Positions 19,482 through 28,719 of a stretch of DNA of 64,000 bases are shown here, one piece after another. Positions within the stretch are counted from its first letter, which is position 1, and each line of letters starts with the position of its first letter. A program made the translations under genes and the position numbers. Origin of the DNA: Arthrobacter sp. 9AX (GTDB lineage Bacteria; Actinomycetota; Actinomycetes; Actinomycetales; Micrococcaceae). The notes beneath the pieces were generated by a model. It saw only the letters and a program-made list of their open reading frames with translations. It was not told where the DNA came from and did no database searches. Where the stretch lies: contig NZ_LR733293.1 of the NCBI RefSeq assembly GCF_902506095.1, forward strand, positions 3,780,264 to 3,844,263, read 5' to 3'.

Positions 19482-22328
19482 TTAGAGGGCGGAGTGCTGC
19501 AGCTTCGGCACCAGCCCCGCCTCCTTCAGCCCAAGGTAAATCTTGTCCCGCGCGATGGGCAGCGACGCGAAGCGCACCCCGGTGGCGTTGCGGATCGCGT
19601 TGGCCAGGGCGGGCGCCACCGGGTTGAAGGGGCTTTCGCTCATGGATTTTGCCCCCAGCGGCCCCAGTGTGTCGTTGGTGTCCGCGAAGTACACCTCACT
19701 GCGGGGGACGTCGGCGAAAGTAGGGATGTGGTACTGCCGCAGGATGTCCGTGGTGACGCGGCCGGCGTCGTCCACCACCACCTCCTCATACAACGCTGCG
19801 CCGATGGCCTGGGCAATTCCGCCCTCGATCTGGCCGCGGCACTGGCGCGGATTCACCACCACTCCGGCGTCCGCGGCCTGAACGCTCTGCAGGATCTTCA
19901 GCTCGCCGGTGCCGCGGTTCACGGCCACCCTGAAGCCGTGCACGTTGAAGGCAACAGAGCGCGGTGTCCCGCCCCATCGTCCCTCGGCTGCGAGTTCGAC
20001 GCCGGCTTCCGAACCCGCCTGCGCGAGTTCAGCCAGTGCCACCGGGGTGCCGTCAATGACAACGGAGTCCCCGTCGAGGACGCAGGCCGAGGCCTGCGTC
20101 TGGTGGATGCCCGCCGCGAAGGCGCGGATCCGGACGGCGAGTTCCTCCGCTGCGGCGAGCGTTGCCTTGCCGGCCACCACCGTTCCGGCTGAGCCGAAGG
20201 CACCGGTATCGTGCTCGACGAGGTCGGTATCGGACTGCCGGACGGCCACCTTGGCAGCCTCCGTGGACAGTGCCGTGGCGGCAAGCTGGGCGTGCACGGT
20301 GGTAGTGCCGTTGCCGAACTCGGCGGTTCCGACGTCGGCCTGGTACGTTCCGTCCGGCAAGAGCCGGAGCCGGGAATGGGCAAAGTGGCCACGCGGGGGC
20401 ACGGTATCGATCATGGAGAGCGCGGTGCCTTCGCCGGTCAGCCATTCCGGTCCCAGTTCGTCCAGGCCGGCGGCGTGGTAACGCTCCCGGCCGCGGGCCA
20501 GGGCATCACGGACCAGGCCCAAGCACTGGTCCAGGCCGTAGCTGCCGTAGTGGACGTCCTCCTCGGGCTCGGGCTGCGTGGACAGCATCAGGTCGCCCTC
20601 GCGCACCATGTTCCGGCGGCGGAACTCGAACGGATCCATCCCGATACCGGCAGCGAGCTCGTCCATGGCGGACTCGATGGCGAAGATCATCTGGCTCAGC
20701 CCGTAGCCCCGGAACGCCCCTGCCGGCACCGTGTGGGTGTACATCGCGTGGGCATCCACCTTTTTGTTGGCGCAGTTGTAGACGCTCAGGGATTCGCCGC
20801 AGCCGTGGAACATCACGCCGGGGCCGTGGTTGCCGTAGGCGCCGGTGTTGGTAAGGACGTCCAGTTCCAGGGCAGTCAGCCGGCCGTCATTGCTGGCACC
20901 GGTGCGGAGCTTGATGGTGAACGGGTGGCGGGTGGTGGTGGCGGTGAACTGCTCCGTCCTGGTCAGTTCGAGCTGGACCGGCCGCCCCAGTTTCAGGGCC
21001 GCGAGCGCCACGATGTCCTCCGTGAGGACTTCCTGCTTGCCGCCGAATCCGCCGCCCACCCGGCCTGCCACAACGTGCACCTGTTCCTCCGGCAGCCCGA
21101 AGACCCGGCACAGCGTCCGGCGGACCAGGAACGGGACCTGGCTGGACGTGCGGACCTGCAGGCGGCCTTCGCTGTCCACAGATGCGATGGCCGCGTGGGT
21201 TTCCAGGGCCACGTGCTGGACCCGCTGGGTCCGGTACGTCTGTTCGTGGATAAAGTCTGCTGCCGCGAAACCGTCCGCGACGCTTCCCAGTTCGGAGTGC
21301 AGCTCGGCCACCACGTTGCGGTCAGGCCGGGAAATGCGGGCCACCGCTCCGTCCTTGTCCCCGTGCACCAGCGGCGCCCCGGGGAGGAGTGCCTCCTGCG
21401 GCGAGAACACAGCCGGGAGCTCTTCATACTCCACCTCCAGCGCCCGCACCCCTGCCTCGGCGGCCGCCACCGTTTCGGCCACCACCGCTGCAACCCGCTG
21501 GCCCCGGAACCGCACCACGTCATCCAGCACGCGGGTATCGTCCGGGTCGTCGGTGAACAGTTCGTGCTGCGCGGTGGAGAACAGCCGCTCCGGGGCGTCC
21601 TGGTGCGTGAAGACGGCCACCACTCCGGGGACCGCCAAGGCAGCGTCGGTGATGATGGACAGCACGCGGGCGTGGGCATGCGGCGAGCGCAGGAGCTTGA
21701 GATGGAGCAGGCCCTGCAGCTGGTCCGCCGGGACGTCCAGGGTATAGCGGGCTGCGCCGGTCACCACGGCCCGGCTGGCAGGCGCGGGGACGTCGTCGCC
21801 GAGTTGACCGGGTTCGGGATCCGGCTGTCCCTCCCCTGCAATGCCGGAGCCCTGCCCTTTCGGGTCGGGATGCCCGGCGTGCCCGCAGACGGCGTCTGAA
21901 ATGGCACGGTAGCCGGTGCAGCGGCAGAGGTTGCCCTTGAGGTTGCGGGGCAGGTTCTCCTTTTGTTCGTCGTCGAACGTGGCTGCCGTCATCAGCATGC
22001 CGGCGGTGCAGAAGCCGCACTGGAAGCCCTGGCGTTCCATGAACTGCTGCTGGACGGGGTGGAGGCCGGCGTCCCCGGCAGTTGCGGCCAGGCCTTCGAT
22101 GGTGGTGACGGCGTGCCCTTCCGCCCGGACCGCCGGGTAGATGCAGCTGTGCACCGGCGTGCCGTCCACGTGCACGGTGCAGGCGCCGCAGTCTCCGCCG
22201 TCGCAGCCCTTCTTGACGCCCAGGTTGCCCTCCTCCCGCAGGAAGGTTCGCAGGCACTGCCCGGGACGGGGCGCCGTGGCCGCCGGAACGCCGTTAATCT
22301 GGATGGCTCCGTTGATCTCGCTGGCCAT
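19482..22328 (-). CDS. Xanthine dehydrogenase, fused [2Fe-2S] and molybdopterin subunit
   Basis: A 948-residue chain. Residues 1-160 are the ferredoxin-like small subunit: Cys42, Cys47, Cys50 and Cys62 for the plant-type cluster and Cys104, Cys107, Cys135 and Cys137 for the second cluster (CGFCTAG and CRCTGY). From about 185 onward is the molybdopterin large subunit, with RVGGGFGGKQ, TVPAGAFRGYGLSQ and the C-terminal SESPFNPVAPALANAI, which holds the expected catalytic Glu. It should oxidise hypoxanthine and xanthine to urate together with the FAD protein encoded upstream. The ATG lies 2 nt after that gene's stop codon, so they are coupled. The small and large subunits are usually separate in bacteria. 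Confidence 0.93.
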   Translation of the reverse strand: MASEINGAIQINGVPAATAPRPGQCLRTFLREEGNLGVKKGCDGGDCGACTVHVDGTPVHSCIYPAVRAEGHAVTTIEGLAATAGDAGLHPVQQQFMERQGFQCGFCTAGMLMTAATFDDEQKENLPRNLKGNLCRCTGYRAISDAVCGHAGHPDPKGQGSGIAGEGQPDPEPGQLGDDVPAPASRAVVTGAARYTLDVPADQLQGLLHLKLLRSPHAHARVLSIITDAALAVPGVVAVFTHQDAPERLFSTAQHELFTDDPDDTRVLDDVVRFRGQRVAAVVAETVAAAEAGVRALEVEYEELPAVFSPQEALLPGAPLVHGDKDGAVARISRPDRNVVAELHSELGSVADGFAAADFIHEQTYRTQRVQHVALETHAAIASVDSEGRLQVRTSSQVPFLVRRTLCRVFGLPEEQVHVVAGRVGGGFGGKQEVLTEDIVALAALKLGRPVQLELTRTEQFTATTTRHPFTIKLRTGASNDGRLTALELDVLTNTGAYGNHGPGVMFHGCGESLSVYNCANKKVDAHAMYTHTVPAGAFRGYGLSQMIFAIESAMDELAAGIGMDPFEFRRRNMVREGDLMLSTQPEPEEDVHYGSYGLDQCLGLVRDALARGRERYHAAGLDELGPEWLTGEGTALSMIDTVPPRGHFAHSRLRLLPDGTYQADVGTAEFGNGTTTVHAQLAATALSTEAAKVAVRQSDTDLVEHDTGAFGSAGTVVAGKATLAAAEELAVRIRAFAAGIHQTQASACVLDGDSVVIDGTPVALAELAQAGSEAGVELAAEGRWGGTPRSVAFNVHGFRVAVNRGTGELKILQSVQAADAGVVVNPRQCRGQIEGGIAQAIGAALYEEVVVDDAGRVTTDILRQYHIPTFADVPRSEVYFADTNDTLGPLGAKSMSESPFNPVAPALANAIRNATGVRFASLPIARDKIYLGLKEAGLVPKLQHSAL

Positions 22329-22330
22329 GC

Positions 22331-23281
22331 TCAGGCCCCTTCCTGCTGTGCATTAAGTCCCCGCGCATGGTGTCCGCGGACGTCCTGCCCGGGGTCCGGC
22401 GGCGGCCAGAAGTCGCCGGAAACCCGGAGCCCGGGGGCGCCTTCGGGAACCGCAAGTTCAGCGCGGATCTCTTCCGCCAACCGGTAGGTCATGTCGCGGC
22501 GCCACGCCGGCAGCCCGTGGATGTCGTTGTGGTACAGGTCAGCGGGGATGGCTTCGTCGAGGGCGTCCGCCAGCGCGTCGGTACCCGGCACTGCATCGAA
22601 GCGCAGCTGCACCGGCCGCTTGGTGGCGGCGGTGACGGTCAGGACCAGGGAGGTGCCGCCGTCGAGCCGTCCGATCAACAGCACCCCGGACCTGCCAAGG
22701 TTGCTCAGTGACAGGCGGCGGAACGCCACGCGGGCGGAAAGGGCCGACGCCGGGAGGTGGATGCTGCGCAGGAGTTCGCCGGGGGCCAGGCAGTTCGCCG
22801 CGTCCCCGGTGACGAATTGGGCCACCGGAACGGTGCGGCTGGTGCCGCCGGGGCCGAGGATGGTGGCCGTTCCGTCCAGCCCTGCGCAGAGCGAGATCAT
22901 GGGGCCGGCGGGCAGGGAGGTGCACAGGTTGCCGCCCACCGTGGACATGTTCCACACCTTGAAGGAGGCCACGAACGAATCGCAACACGGGCGGACGAGG
23001 TCAAGCGCGGGCCAGTTCCGGCTGATGGCGTCAGGCGTTCCGGGCAGGCTGTACAGCTCCGCAACGGTGCACGTTGCGGCGAGGTCGATCCCTTCGGCAG
23101 TGATCGTGACGGGGGTCCAGCCGGCGCTGCCCAGGTCCAGGAGCCGTGTCAGTGGCCGGGGCCCGAACGCGAGGCTGCCGTAGGAGAACAGCACGGTGCC
23201 GCCGGCCAGCCAGGCGTCGCCGTCGCGCCATTGTTCGGGGTCGGTGGTGGGGACCACCGCCTCGATGGTGTTCATGTCCAT
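22331..23281 (-). CDS. Xanthine dehydrogenase FAD-binding subunit
   Basis: A 316-residue protein of the CoxM/XdhB FAD type. AGGTVLFSYG and TVGGNLCTSLPAGPM are the two FAD-contact segments, and the C-terminal CO-dehydrogenase flavoprotein-like domain follows. The start at ATG 23281 has AGGAG upstream; the longer frame upstream is shadow of XdhC. It overlaps the xdhC stop codon by 10 nt and is followed at 2 nt by the large subunit, so the order xdhC, FAD subunit, large subunit is one operon. It should pass electrons to NAD. Confidence 0.9.
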   Translation of the reverse strand: MDMNTIEAVVPTTDPEQWRDGDAWLAGGTVLFSYGSLAFGPRPLTRLLDLGSAGWTPVTITAEGIDLAATCTVAELYSLPGTPDAISRNWPALDLVRPCCDSFVASFKVWNMSTVGGNLCTSLPAGPMISLCAGLDGTATILGPGGTSRTVPVAQFVTGDAANCLAPGELLRSIHLPASALSARVAFRRLSLSNLGRSGVLLIGRLDGGTSLVLTVTAATKRPVQLRFDAVPGTDALADALDEAIPADLYHNDIHGLPAWRRDMTYRLAEEIRAELAVPEGAPGLRVSGDFWPPPDPGQDVRGHHARGLNAQQEGA

Positions 23282-24495
23282 GCGATCTCCTGCTGCAAAA
23301 GGGTTGTGGGGGCGGCGGGGGCGGCCAGCTGGTGGAGGGAGCCCGAGTGAATGGGGCCCGAGGTTTCCCGCAGCGGCTGGTGGGATACGGCCTTCCGCGC
23401 GGCGATGATTTCGGCGAGGACGGACACTGCTACTTCGGCCGGGGTGACTGCCCCGATGTCCAGGCCAAGCGGTGAGTGGAGCTGGGCGATCCGCTCGGGA
23501 CGCACTCCCCTGTCCAGGAGGGCGTCCACCCGCTGTGCGTGGCTGCGCCGCGAACCCAGTGCCCCGATGAAGGCGACATCCAGGCACAGCGCGGTGTCGA
23601 GCAGGGGAATGTCGAACTTGGGGTCGTGGGTCAGGACGCAGATTACGGTGCGGGAGTCCACGCGTCCCGCGGCAGCTTCGGCCGCGAGGTAGGTGTGCGG
23701 CCAAGCGGTAACCACCTCATCCGCGGCGGTGAACCTGGACTGGGAAGCAAACGCCTGGCGGGCGTCCACCAGGGTGACGTGGTAGCCCAGCGGCTTGGCT
23801 GCCGGGAGGAGCGGGGCGCTGAAATCGTTGGCACCAAAGACCAGCAGGCGGGGCGGCGCCAGCCGGGACTCCACCAGAATGTCCGCTCCCCCGGCGCACA
23901 GGCCGGCCCCCGCCGCGTTCAGGACGCCGGTGGTGCCGCTGCGCAGGAAGGATTCGAGCTGCGCTGCCCGCGCCCCGCCTGCGTCGGCGCCTGGATCCAG
24001 CAACGTTGCGAGGGCGGGGTCCCCGTTCGGCTGCGCGGAACCAGGATCCGCAATAACGACGGCGTTGCTGCCGCGGCCGTCCGCGTGGGGGGTGAGCGTG
24101 CGGACCAGCGCCACCGGCTGGTCCGGCCCGCAGGCAGCCAACTGCAGCACGGCCTCACCCAGCCGGCACCCGCGGTGCAGGTTGGCCGGCTCGATGTGCA
24201 CGTCCAGCTCACCCCCGCAGGTGAGGCCGGCGGCGAAGGCGTCCTCGGCACTGAAGCCGAAGGTCTCGAGGCGCGTGACGCCGTCGTCCATTGCGTCCAA
24301 GGCGGCCGCCACAACGGCACCTTCCACGCAGCCGCCGGAGAGGCTGCCCAGGACCAAACCGTCGCTGGAAACCAGCATGGACGTGCCCACCGGCCGCGGA
24401 ACCGAGCCGCTGGCGCGCACGATGGTGGCCACCGCGAAGGGCCGGCGGGTAAGGGCCGGGGCCCAACTGCCGAGTGTTGGGATCAGGTCAAGCAT
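23272..24495 (-). CDS. xdhC: XdhC-family molybdenum cofactor insertion/sulfuration protein
   Basis: A 407-residue protein. The N-terminal XdhC/CoxI domain (ATIVRASGSVPRPVGTSMLVSSDG and SGGCVEGAVVAA in outline) and a C-terminal Rossmann domain (LLVFGANDFSAPLLPAAKPLGYHVTLVDAR, then ICVLTHDPKFDIPLL and FIGALGSRRS) are clear. XdhC binds and sulfurates the molybdenum cofactor before insertion into xanthine dehydrogenase. ATG 24495 follows AAGGAG. It is the first gene of the xdh operon. A hairpin lies between it and the upstream permease gene. Confidence 0.9.
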   Translation of the reverse strand: MLDLIPTLGSWAPALTRRPFAVATIVRASGSVPRPVGTSMLVSSDGLVLGSLSGGCVEGAVVAAALDAMDDGVTRLETFGFSAEDAFAAGLTCGGELDVHIEPANLHRGCRLGEAVLQLAACGPDQPVALVRTLTPHADGRGSNAVVIADPGSAQPNGDPALATLLDPGADAGGARAAQLESFLRSGTTGVLNAAGAGLCAGGADILVESRLAPPRLLVFGANDFSAPLLPAAKPLGYHVTLVDARQAFASQSRFTAADEVVTAWPHTYLAAEAAAGRVDSRTVICVLTHDPKFDIPLLDTALCLDVAFIGALGSRRSHAQRVDALLDRGVRPERIAQLHSPLGLDIGAVTPAEVAVSVLAEIIAARKAVSHQPLRETSGPIHSGSLHQLAAPAAPTTLLQQEIAWT

Positions 24496-24548
24496 GGCGG
24501 CACTCCTTCTTCCGCGCTGCGGTGGTGTCCATATTGTCGTTCCTATCG

Positions 24549-24578
24549 GGGGCCGGGCCAAGGGTTTGGCCCGGCCCC
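24549..24578 (-). terminator. Hairpin between NCS2 permease and xdhC
   Basis: A 13-bp perfect stem (GGGGCCGGGCCAA with TTGGCCCGGCCCC) and 4-nt loop lies 19 bp after the permease stop codon on the minus strand. There is no T run, so it may only attenuate transcription into the xdh operon. Confidence 0.6.
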
Positions 24579-24596
24579 TCTGTTCCGGAAAAACGG

Positions 24597-26117
24597 TCAG
24601 GCGCCCAGCAGCAGGTTGATGGGTCCGCGGGCGAAGTACACCAGGAACCCGGCGCTCACCACCCACATCAGCGGATGGACCTTCTTCGCCTTGCCTGACG
24701 CCGCGCCGATGATGGCCCAGCTGATGAAGCCGACGCCGATGCCGTTGGCGATCGAGTAGCTCAGCGGCATGGTGACGATGGTGAGGAAGGCGGGCAGGGC
24801 CACGGTGAACTTGCTGAACTTGATCTCGCGGATCTGCGCCATCATCATCGCGCCCACCACCACCAGCGCCGCAGCCGCCACTTCGAGCGGGACCACGCTG
24901 GTGAGCGGCGTGAGGAACATGGACCCAAGGAACAGGAGTCCGGTGACCACCGAGGCCAGGCCGGTCCGGGCCCCTTCACCGATGCCGGCGGCGGAGTCGA
25001 TGTACACAGTGTTGGACGAGCCCGAGGTAGCCCCGCCGGCAATAGCGCCGAAGCCTTCCACGATGAAGGCTGACTTCAGCCGCGGGAACGTCCCGTCCTT
25101 GTGCGCGACGCCGGCGCTCTTGGCCAGGCCGGTCATGGTGCCCATGGCGTCGAAGAAGTTGGTGAACACCAGGGTGAACACCAGCATCGTGGCCGCGAGT
25201 CCGCCGATCCGGCCGAAGGCGCCGAACAGGTCGAACTGGCCCACCAGGCCCAGGTCCGGTGCTGAAACCAGCTGCCCGGAGAGGACCGGGGTGTTCAGGT
25301 GCCAGCCCCCGGGGTTCCCTGCACTGGCCGGGCCGATCCTGAAGATGGCCTCGACCACTGCGGCCAGGACGGTGGTGGCCACGATGCCGATCAGCAGCCC
25401 GCCCTGGACCTTGCGTGCCACCAGGATGCCCATGGCGAGGAGGCCCACGATGAACACCAGGGTGGGGACGGAGGTGATGGAGCCGCCGTTGCCCAGCTGG
25501 ACGGGAGGTCCGCCGGCCGTGGCTTTGACGAAGCCGGAGTCCACAAAGCCGATGAAGGCGATGAACAGGCCGATGCCCACCGTGATGGCGGCCTTCAGCT
25601 CCTTGGGCACTGCCCGGAAGATGGCGGTGCGGGCGCCGGTGATGCCGAACAGGACGATCAGGATGCCGTTGATCACCACCAGGCCCATGGCCTCGGCCCA
25701 GGTAACTTCCTGGATGACCGAGACGGCCAGGAAGGAGTTGATGCCCAGGCCCGCGGCCAGGCCGAAGGGGAGGTTGGCGATGAGGCCGAAGAGGATGGTC
25801 ATCACACCGGCGGTGAGCCCGGTGACGGCGCCCACCTGTGCGGCGGAGAGCCAGCCCCCGGCGACGTCGGTGGGAGCGTTGTCCGCGCTGAATCCGCCCA
25901 GGATCAGGGGGTTGAGGATGACGATGTACGCCATGGTGAAGAAGGTGACCAGGCCGCCGCGGAATTCGCGGGCCAGGGTGGAGCCCCGCTGGGTGATCTG
26001 GAAGAACCGGTCAAGGAAAGAGTCCGACGCCGGCGGCTTGGGAGCGCTGTTCGCCGGCCGTTGGCTGCGGGTGCTTGGAGCCGAATGCTCCTCGTGTGAG
26101 CTGTCCAGGATGGTCAT
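24597..26117 (-). CDS. NCS2-family purine permease (AzgA/PbuG-like)
   Basis: A 506-residue membrane protein with 12-14 hydrophobic segments. The AzgA-type signatures are EFRGGLVTFFTMAYIVILNPLIL, NLPFGLAAGLGINSFLAV, NFFDAMGTMTGLA and GATSGSSNTVYIDSAAGIGEG, each given in outline. AzgA and PbuG take up guanine, hypoxanthine or adenine by proton symport. The ATG lies 9 nt after the guanine-deaminase stop codon, so import and deamination of guanine are in one operon driven from the 26.8 kb operator region. Confidence 0.92.
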   Translation of the reverse strand: MTILDSSHEEHSAPSTRSQRPANSAPKPPASDSFLDRFFQITQRGSTLAREFRGGLVTFFTMAYIVILNPLILGGFSADNAPTDVAGGWLSAAQVGAVTGLTAGVMTILFGLIANLPFGLAAGLGINSFLAVSVIQEVTWAEAMGLVVINGILIVLFGITGARTAIFRAVPKELKAAITVGIGLFIAFIGFVDSGFVKATAGGPPVQLGNGGSITSVPTLVFIVGLLAMGILVARKVQGGLLIGIVATTVLAAVVEAIFRIGPASAGNPGGWHLNTPVLSGQLVSAPDLGLVGQFDLFGAFGRIGGLAATMLVFTLVFTNFFDAMGTMTGLAKSAGVAHKDGTFPRLKSAFIVEGFGAIAGGATSGSSNTVYIDSAAGIGEGARTGLASVVTGLLFLGSMFLTPLTSVVPLEVAAAALVVVGAMMMAQIREIKFSKFTVALPAFLTIVTMPLSYSIANGIGVGFISWAIIGAASGKAKKVHPLMWVVSAGFLVYFARGPINLLLGA

Positions 26118-26126
26118 CCCAGCCGC

Positions 26127-26621
26127 CTAGTAGTCAATCCTGGTGTCGAGGGTGTTCCAGGTGTTGAACGGTTCCAGCGGGGCCGGGGCCTGCGGATCGT
26201 CCAGGACCAGCTTCGAAACCGGCATCAGGGAGTTCCTGTCCTGGTTTTCGAAGTATTCGTAGAAGACGGCGTCATCGAAGCCTACGGAGGCGGCGTCATG
26301 CCGGTCGGCGGCGAAGATGACGCGGTCCACGCGGGCCCAGAGTGCGGAGGCCAGGCACATGGGGCATGGCTCGCAGCTGGTGTAGAGGGTGGCGCCGCTG
26401 AGGTCGAAGGTGCCCAGTTCGCGGCACGCCGTGCGGATCGCGGTGACCTCGGCGTGGGCGGTGGGATCGTTGTCCGCGGTGACGCGGTTGACGCCGTCGA
26501 ACGTTTTGCCGTCCGGTGTGACGATCATGGCGCCGAAGGGGCCGCCGCTGTTCAGGACGTTGGCCGTGGCCAACCGGATGGATCTGGCCAGGAACTGCTC
26601 GGCCGTGACGGTGGTACTCAT
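26127..26621 (-). CDS. guaD: Guanine deaminase (CDA-fold, GuaD-like)
   Basis: A 164-residue zinc deaminase of the cytidine-deaminase fold. HAE (in DPTAHAEVTAI) supplies the zinc His and catalytic Glu, and PCPMC supplies the two zinc cysteines. The C-terminal YEYFENQDRNSLMPVSKLV resembles the Bacillus subtilis GuaD tail. It should convert guanine to xanthine. It is the first gene of the left-going guaD-permease operon. Its start is divergent from the amidohydrolase gene, and an AllR-like operator pair lies between. A tRNA adenosine deaminase is excluded by the tail and the context. Confidence 0.9.
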   Translation of the reverse strand: MSTTVTAEQFLARSIRLATANVLNSGGPFGAMIVTPDGKTFDGVNRVTADNDPTAHAEVTAIRTACRELGTFDLSGATLYTSCEPCPMCLASALWARVDRVIFAADRHDAASVGFDDAVFYEYFENQDRNSLMPVSKLVLDDPQAPAPLEPFNTWNTLDTRIDY

Positions 26622-27029
26622 GATGCGACTTCCTTTTGCCGGGAAGCCTGATGCCGCTTGCAGGACCAGTAGAACCAGGTGCGACGGTTACCAGGCTTCA
26701 GCATGTGCTGTGAAGGTTAAGTTGCGCCTGGTAGATAGCTTCCCGGTGACCGGGTGCCCGCCTTTGGCAAGATCGAGATTAGCACCGGATTGTGGGCTGC
26801 GCCATAGTTTTCTGGAATTTTAATTTCGCAATGTGAAATCCGTGTTTCGCGGGGTTCACTCCTGCCGCGGTCATAATCTGTGGCGTTGACGCGGGAGCCT
26901 ATGCCTTCTAGCCTAGGTGCCAGCCGCGCCGCTTCCGAGCACTGAACCACGAGGGCGCGGCCGCCTGGATCAGCAGACAGGGCCTCACTGAGCTGGAATG
27001 ACACCAACAGCGCTCAGAGAAGGACAGCC
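26622..27029. other. Divergent intergenic region, guaD / amidohydrolase
   Basis: A 408-bp stretch without a convincing gene. It carries the operator pair at 26823-26860. An open minus-strand frame (26717-27007) spans the operator and has no ribosome site, so it is treated as chance. Nothing else was recognised apart from the AGAAGGACAG ribosome site before 27030. Confidence 0.6.
26823..26860 (+). promoter_or_regulatory. AllR/IclR-like operator pair, guaD / amidohydrolase
   Basis: The main site ATTTCGCAATGTGAAAT (26823-26839) matches the window consensus fully. A weaker copy GTTTCGCGGGGTTCACT (26844-26860) begins exactly 21 bp later and keeps the TTTCGC half. Both divergent genes could be controlled from here. 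Confidence 0.68.
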
Positions 27030-28388
27030 ATGACGCCATCCGTTTCCCGTTTGTGGATCCAAAACCCGCAGGCAGCTTTTACCGCCAACCACCTCGACGC
27101 TTCAGGTGGGCTGGTGGTCAGCGGCGGTGTTATCACCGAGGTTCTTGCCGCAGGCCAGCAGCCGTCCGCGCCGTGCGATGAGATTTTTGACGCCGGAAAG
27201 CACGTGCTGCTGCCGGGCCTGATCAACACGCACCACCACTTCTACCAGACCCTGACACGCGCCTGGGGTCCGGTGGCGAATGCGCCGCTGTTCCCCTGGC
27301 TGCAGAACCTCTATCCGGTGTGGGCGCGCCTCACTCCGCGGGACCTGGAGCTCGCCACCACAGTGGCGCTGGCGGAACTCCTGCTTTCCGGCTGCACCAC
27401 GGCAGCGGACCACCACTACCTCTTCCCCGCGGGCCTTGAGGATGCGATCGATATCCAGGTGGAGGCCGTCCGCCGGCTGGGCATGCGCGCCACCCTCACC
27501 CGCGGGTCCATGACCCTGGGCACGGACGACGGCGGCCTGCCGCCGCAGTCAACCGTGCAGGCAGCCGAGGTGGTGCTGGCGGACAGCGAACGGCTGATTG
27601 GCCGTTACCACGAGCGCGGTGACGATGCCTTGATCCAGATTGCCCTGGCTCCCTGCTCGCCGTTCTCGGTGACCAAGGAGATCATGGCCGAAAGCGCCGC
27701 GCTCGCCGTACGGCTGGACGTCCGGCTGCACACCCACCTGGCTGAAACGCTGGATGAAGAAGACTTTTGCCGGGAGATGTTCGGGCTGCGGACCGTTGAC
27801 TACCTGGACAGCGTGGGCTGGCTGACGGACCGCACCTGGCTGGGCCACGGCATCCACTTCAGCGACGCGGAGATCGCCAGGCTGGGAGCCGCGGGCACCG
27901 CCGTCGCGCATTGCCCCACCTCCAACATGCGCCTCGCGTCGGGAACTGCCCGGGTCCTGGAACTGGAGGACGCCGGAGCGCCAGTGGGACTGGGAGTGGA
28001 CGGCTCGGCGTCCAACGATGCCTCGAACATGATCCTGGAAGCGCGGCAGGCGCTGTACCTGCAGCGGCTGCGGTACGGGGCGGACGTTCCGGTGGAGCGT
28101 GCGCTGTCCTGGGCCACGCGCGGTTCGGCCGCCGTGCTGGGCAGGTCCGGGCTGGGCCAGCTGGCGCCGGGGATGCAGGCGGACCTGGGGCTCTTCCGGC
28201 TGGATGACCTGCGCTTCTCCGGCAGCCATGATCCGGTGGCCGCGCTGCTGCTCTGCGCCGCGGACCGGGCGGACCGGGTGATGGTGGGCGGTCAGTGGCG
28301 TGTGGTGGACGGCCAGATCCCGGGGCTGGATGTGGCCGGTCTTATTGCCGAGCACTCGGCGGCGGCCCGCCGGCTGGTGAACGGGTAG
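27030..28388 (+). CDS. 8-oxoguanine deaminase-type amidohydrolase (Atz/Trz family)
   Basis: A 452-residue metal-dependent hydrolase. The metal ligands are seen in GLINTHHHFYQT (H-x-H), HTHLAET (His, then Glu), WLGHGIHF (His) and GLGVDGSASND (Asp). The VDGSASND segment and overall length fit bacterial 8-oxoguanine deaminases of the Pa0142 type, and guanine or another purine is also possible. The reaction would release ammonia and give urate from 8-oxoguanine, feeding uricase directly. The ATG follows AGAAGGACAG. Position next to guaD and the shared operator support a purine role. Confidence 0.85.
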   Translation: MTPSVSRLWIQNPQAAFTANHLDASGGLVVSGGVITEVLAAGQQPSAPCDEIFDAGKHVLLPGLINTHHHFYQTLTRAWGPVANAPLFPWLQNLYPVWARLTPRDLELATTVALAELLLSGCTTAADHHYLFPAGLEDAIDIQVEAVRRLGMRATLTRGSMTLGTDDGGLPPQSTVQAAEVVLADSERLIGRYHERGDDALIQIALAPCSPFSVTKEIMAESAALAVRLDVRLHTHLAETLDEEDFCREMFGLRTVDYLDSVGWLTDRTWLGHGIHFSDAEIARLGAAGTAVAHCPTSNMRLASGTARVLELEDAGAPVGLGVDGSASNDASNMILEARQALYLQRLRYGADVPVERALSWATRGSAAVLGRSGLGQLAPGMQADLGLFRLDDLRFSGSHDPVAALLLCAADRADRVMVGGQWRVVDGQIPGLDVAGLIAEHSAAARRLVNG

Positions 28389-28426
28389 CCGCTTTCGACA
28401 ATCAGATTCGATTTGGATGCGGAAAA

Positions 28427-28462
28427 GGGCTGGCGATACCCGGATATGGGTATCGCCAGCCC
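28427..28462. terminator. Perfect hairpin between convergent genes
   Basis: A 15-bp perfect stem (28427-28441 with 28448-28462) and a GGATAT loop lie between the amidohydrolase stop codon and the stop codon of the small 28506-28691 gene. It can serve both strands and has no T run. Confidence 0.7.
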
Positions 28463-28505
28463 TCGGGCGCAGCGCAACCGACGATGCGCGTCGCCGGCCC
28501 GCGCC

Positions 28506-28691
28506 TTAGGAGCGCCGACCGAATCCCGGGAGCGCCTGGACCCAGCGTGAGAAGCGGCCGGGGACGTGCTCGCGGTCGGCGGGGAGATAGAAGTCCGGAT
28601 CGGTTCCGCCGCCGAGGGGGAGGTAGAACTCCTGGACTGGCGGTGCCGCCGTGGTTGCCGGTGAAACCTGCGTGCTGTCCTGCTGGTACAT
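28506..28691 (-). CDS. Small 61-residue protein under the purine operator, unknown function
   Basis: The ORF is short but well supported. AAGGAGG lies 6 nt before ATG 28691, and a tandem AllR-like operator sits 29-66 bp upstream. The protein has no signal peptide or membrane segment. It starts with a Ser/Thr/Ala/Pro-rich stretch, holds FYLP twice (about residues 22-25 and 35-38), then a basic C-terminus HVPGRFSRWVQALPGFGRRS. I do not recognise a family. It may be a small partner of a purine enzyme or permease, but nothing in the sequence shows this. Confidence 0.65.
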   Translation of the reverse strand: MYQQDSTQVSPATTAAPPVQEFYLPLGGGTDPDFYLPADREHVPGRFSRWVQALPGFGRRS

Positions 28692-28719
28692 CTGATCCTC
28701 CTTCGAGGTCGTGGGGGAT

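Noticed and set aside
26717..27007. 96-codon minus-strand frame between guaD and the amidohydrolase
   Set aside because: It covers the operator pair and lacks a ribosome site or recognisable pattern.
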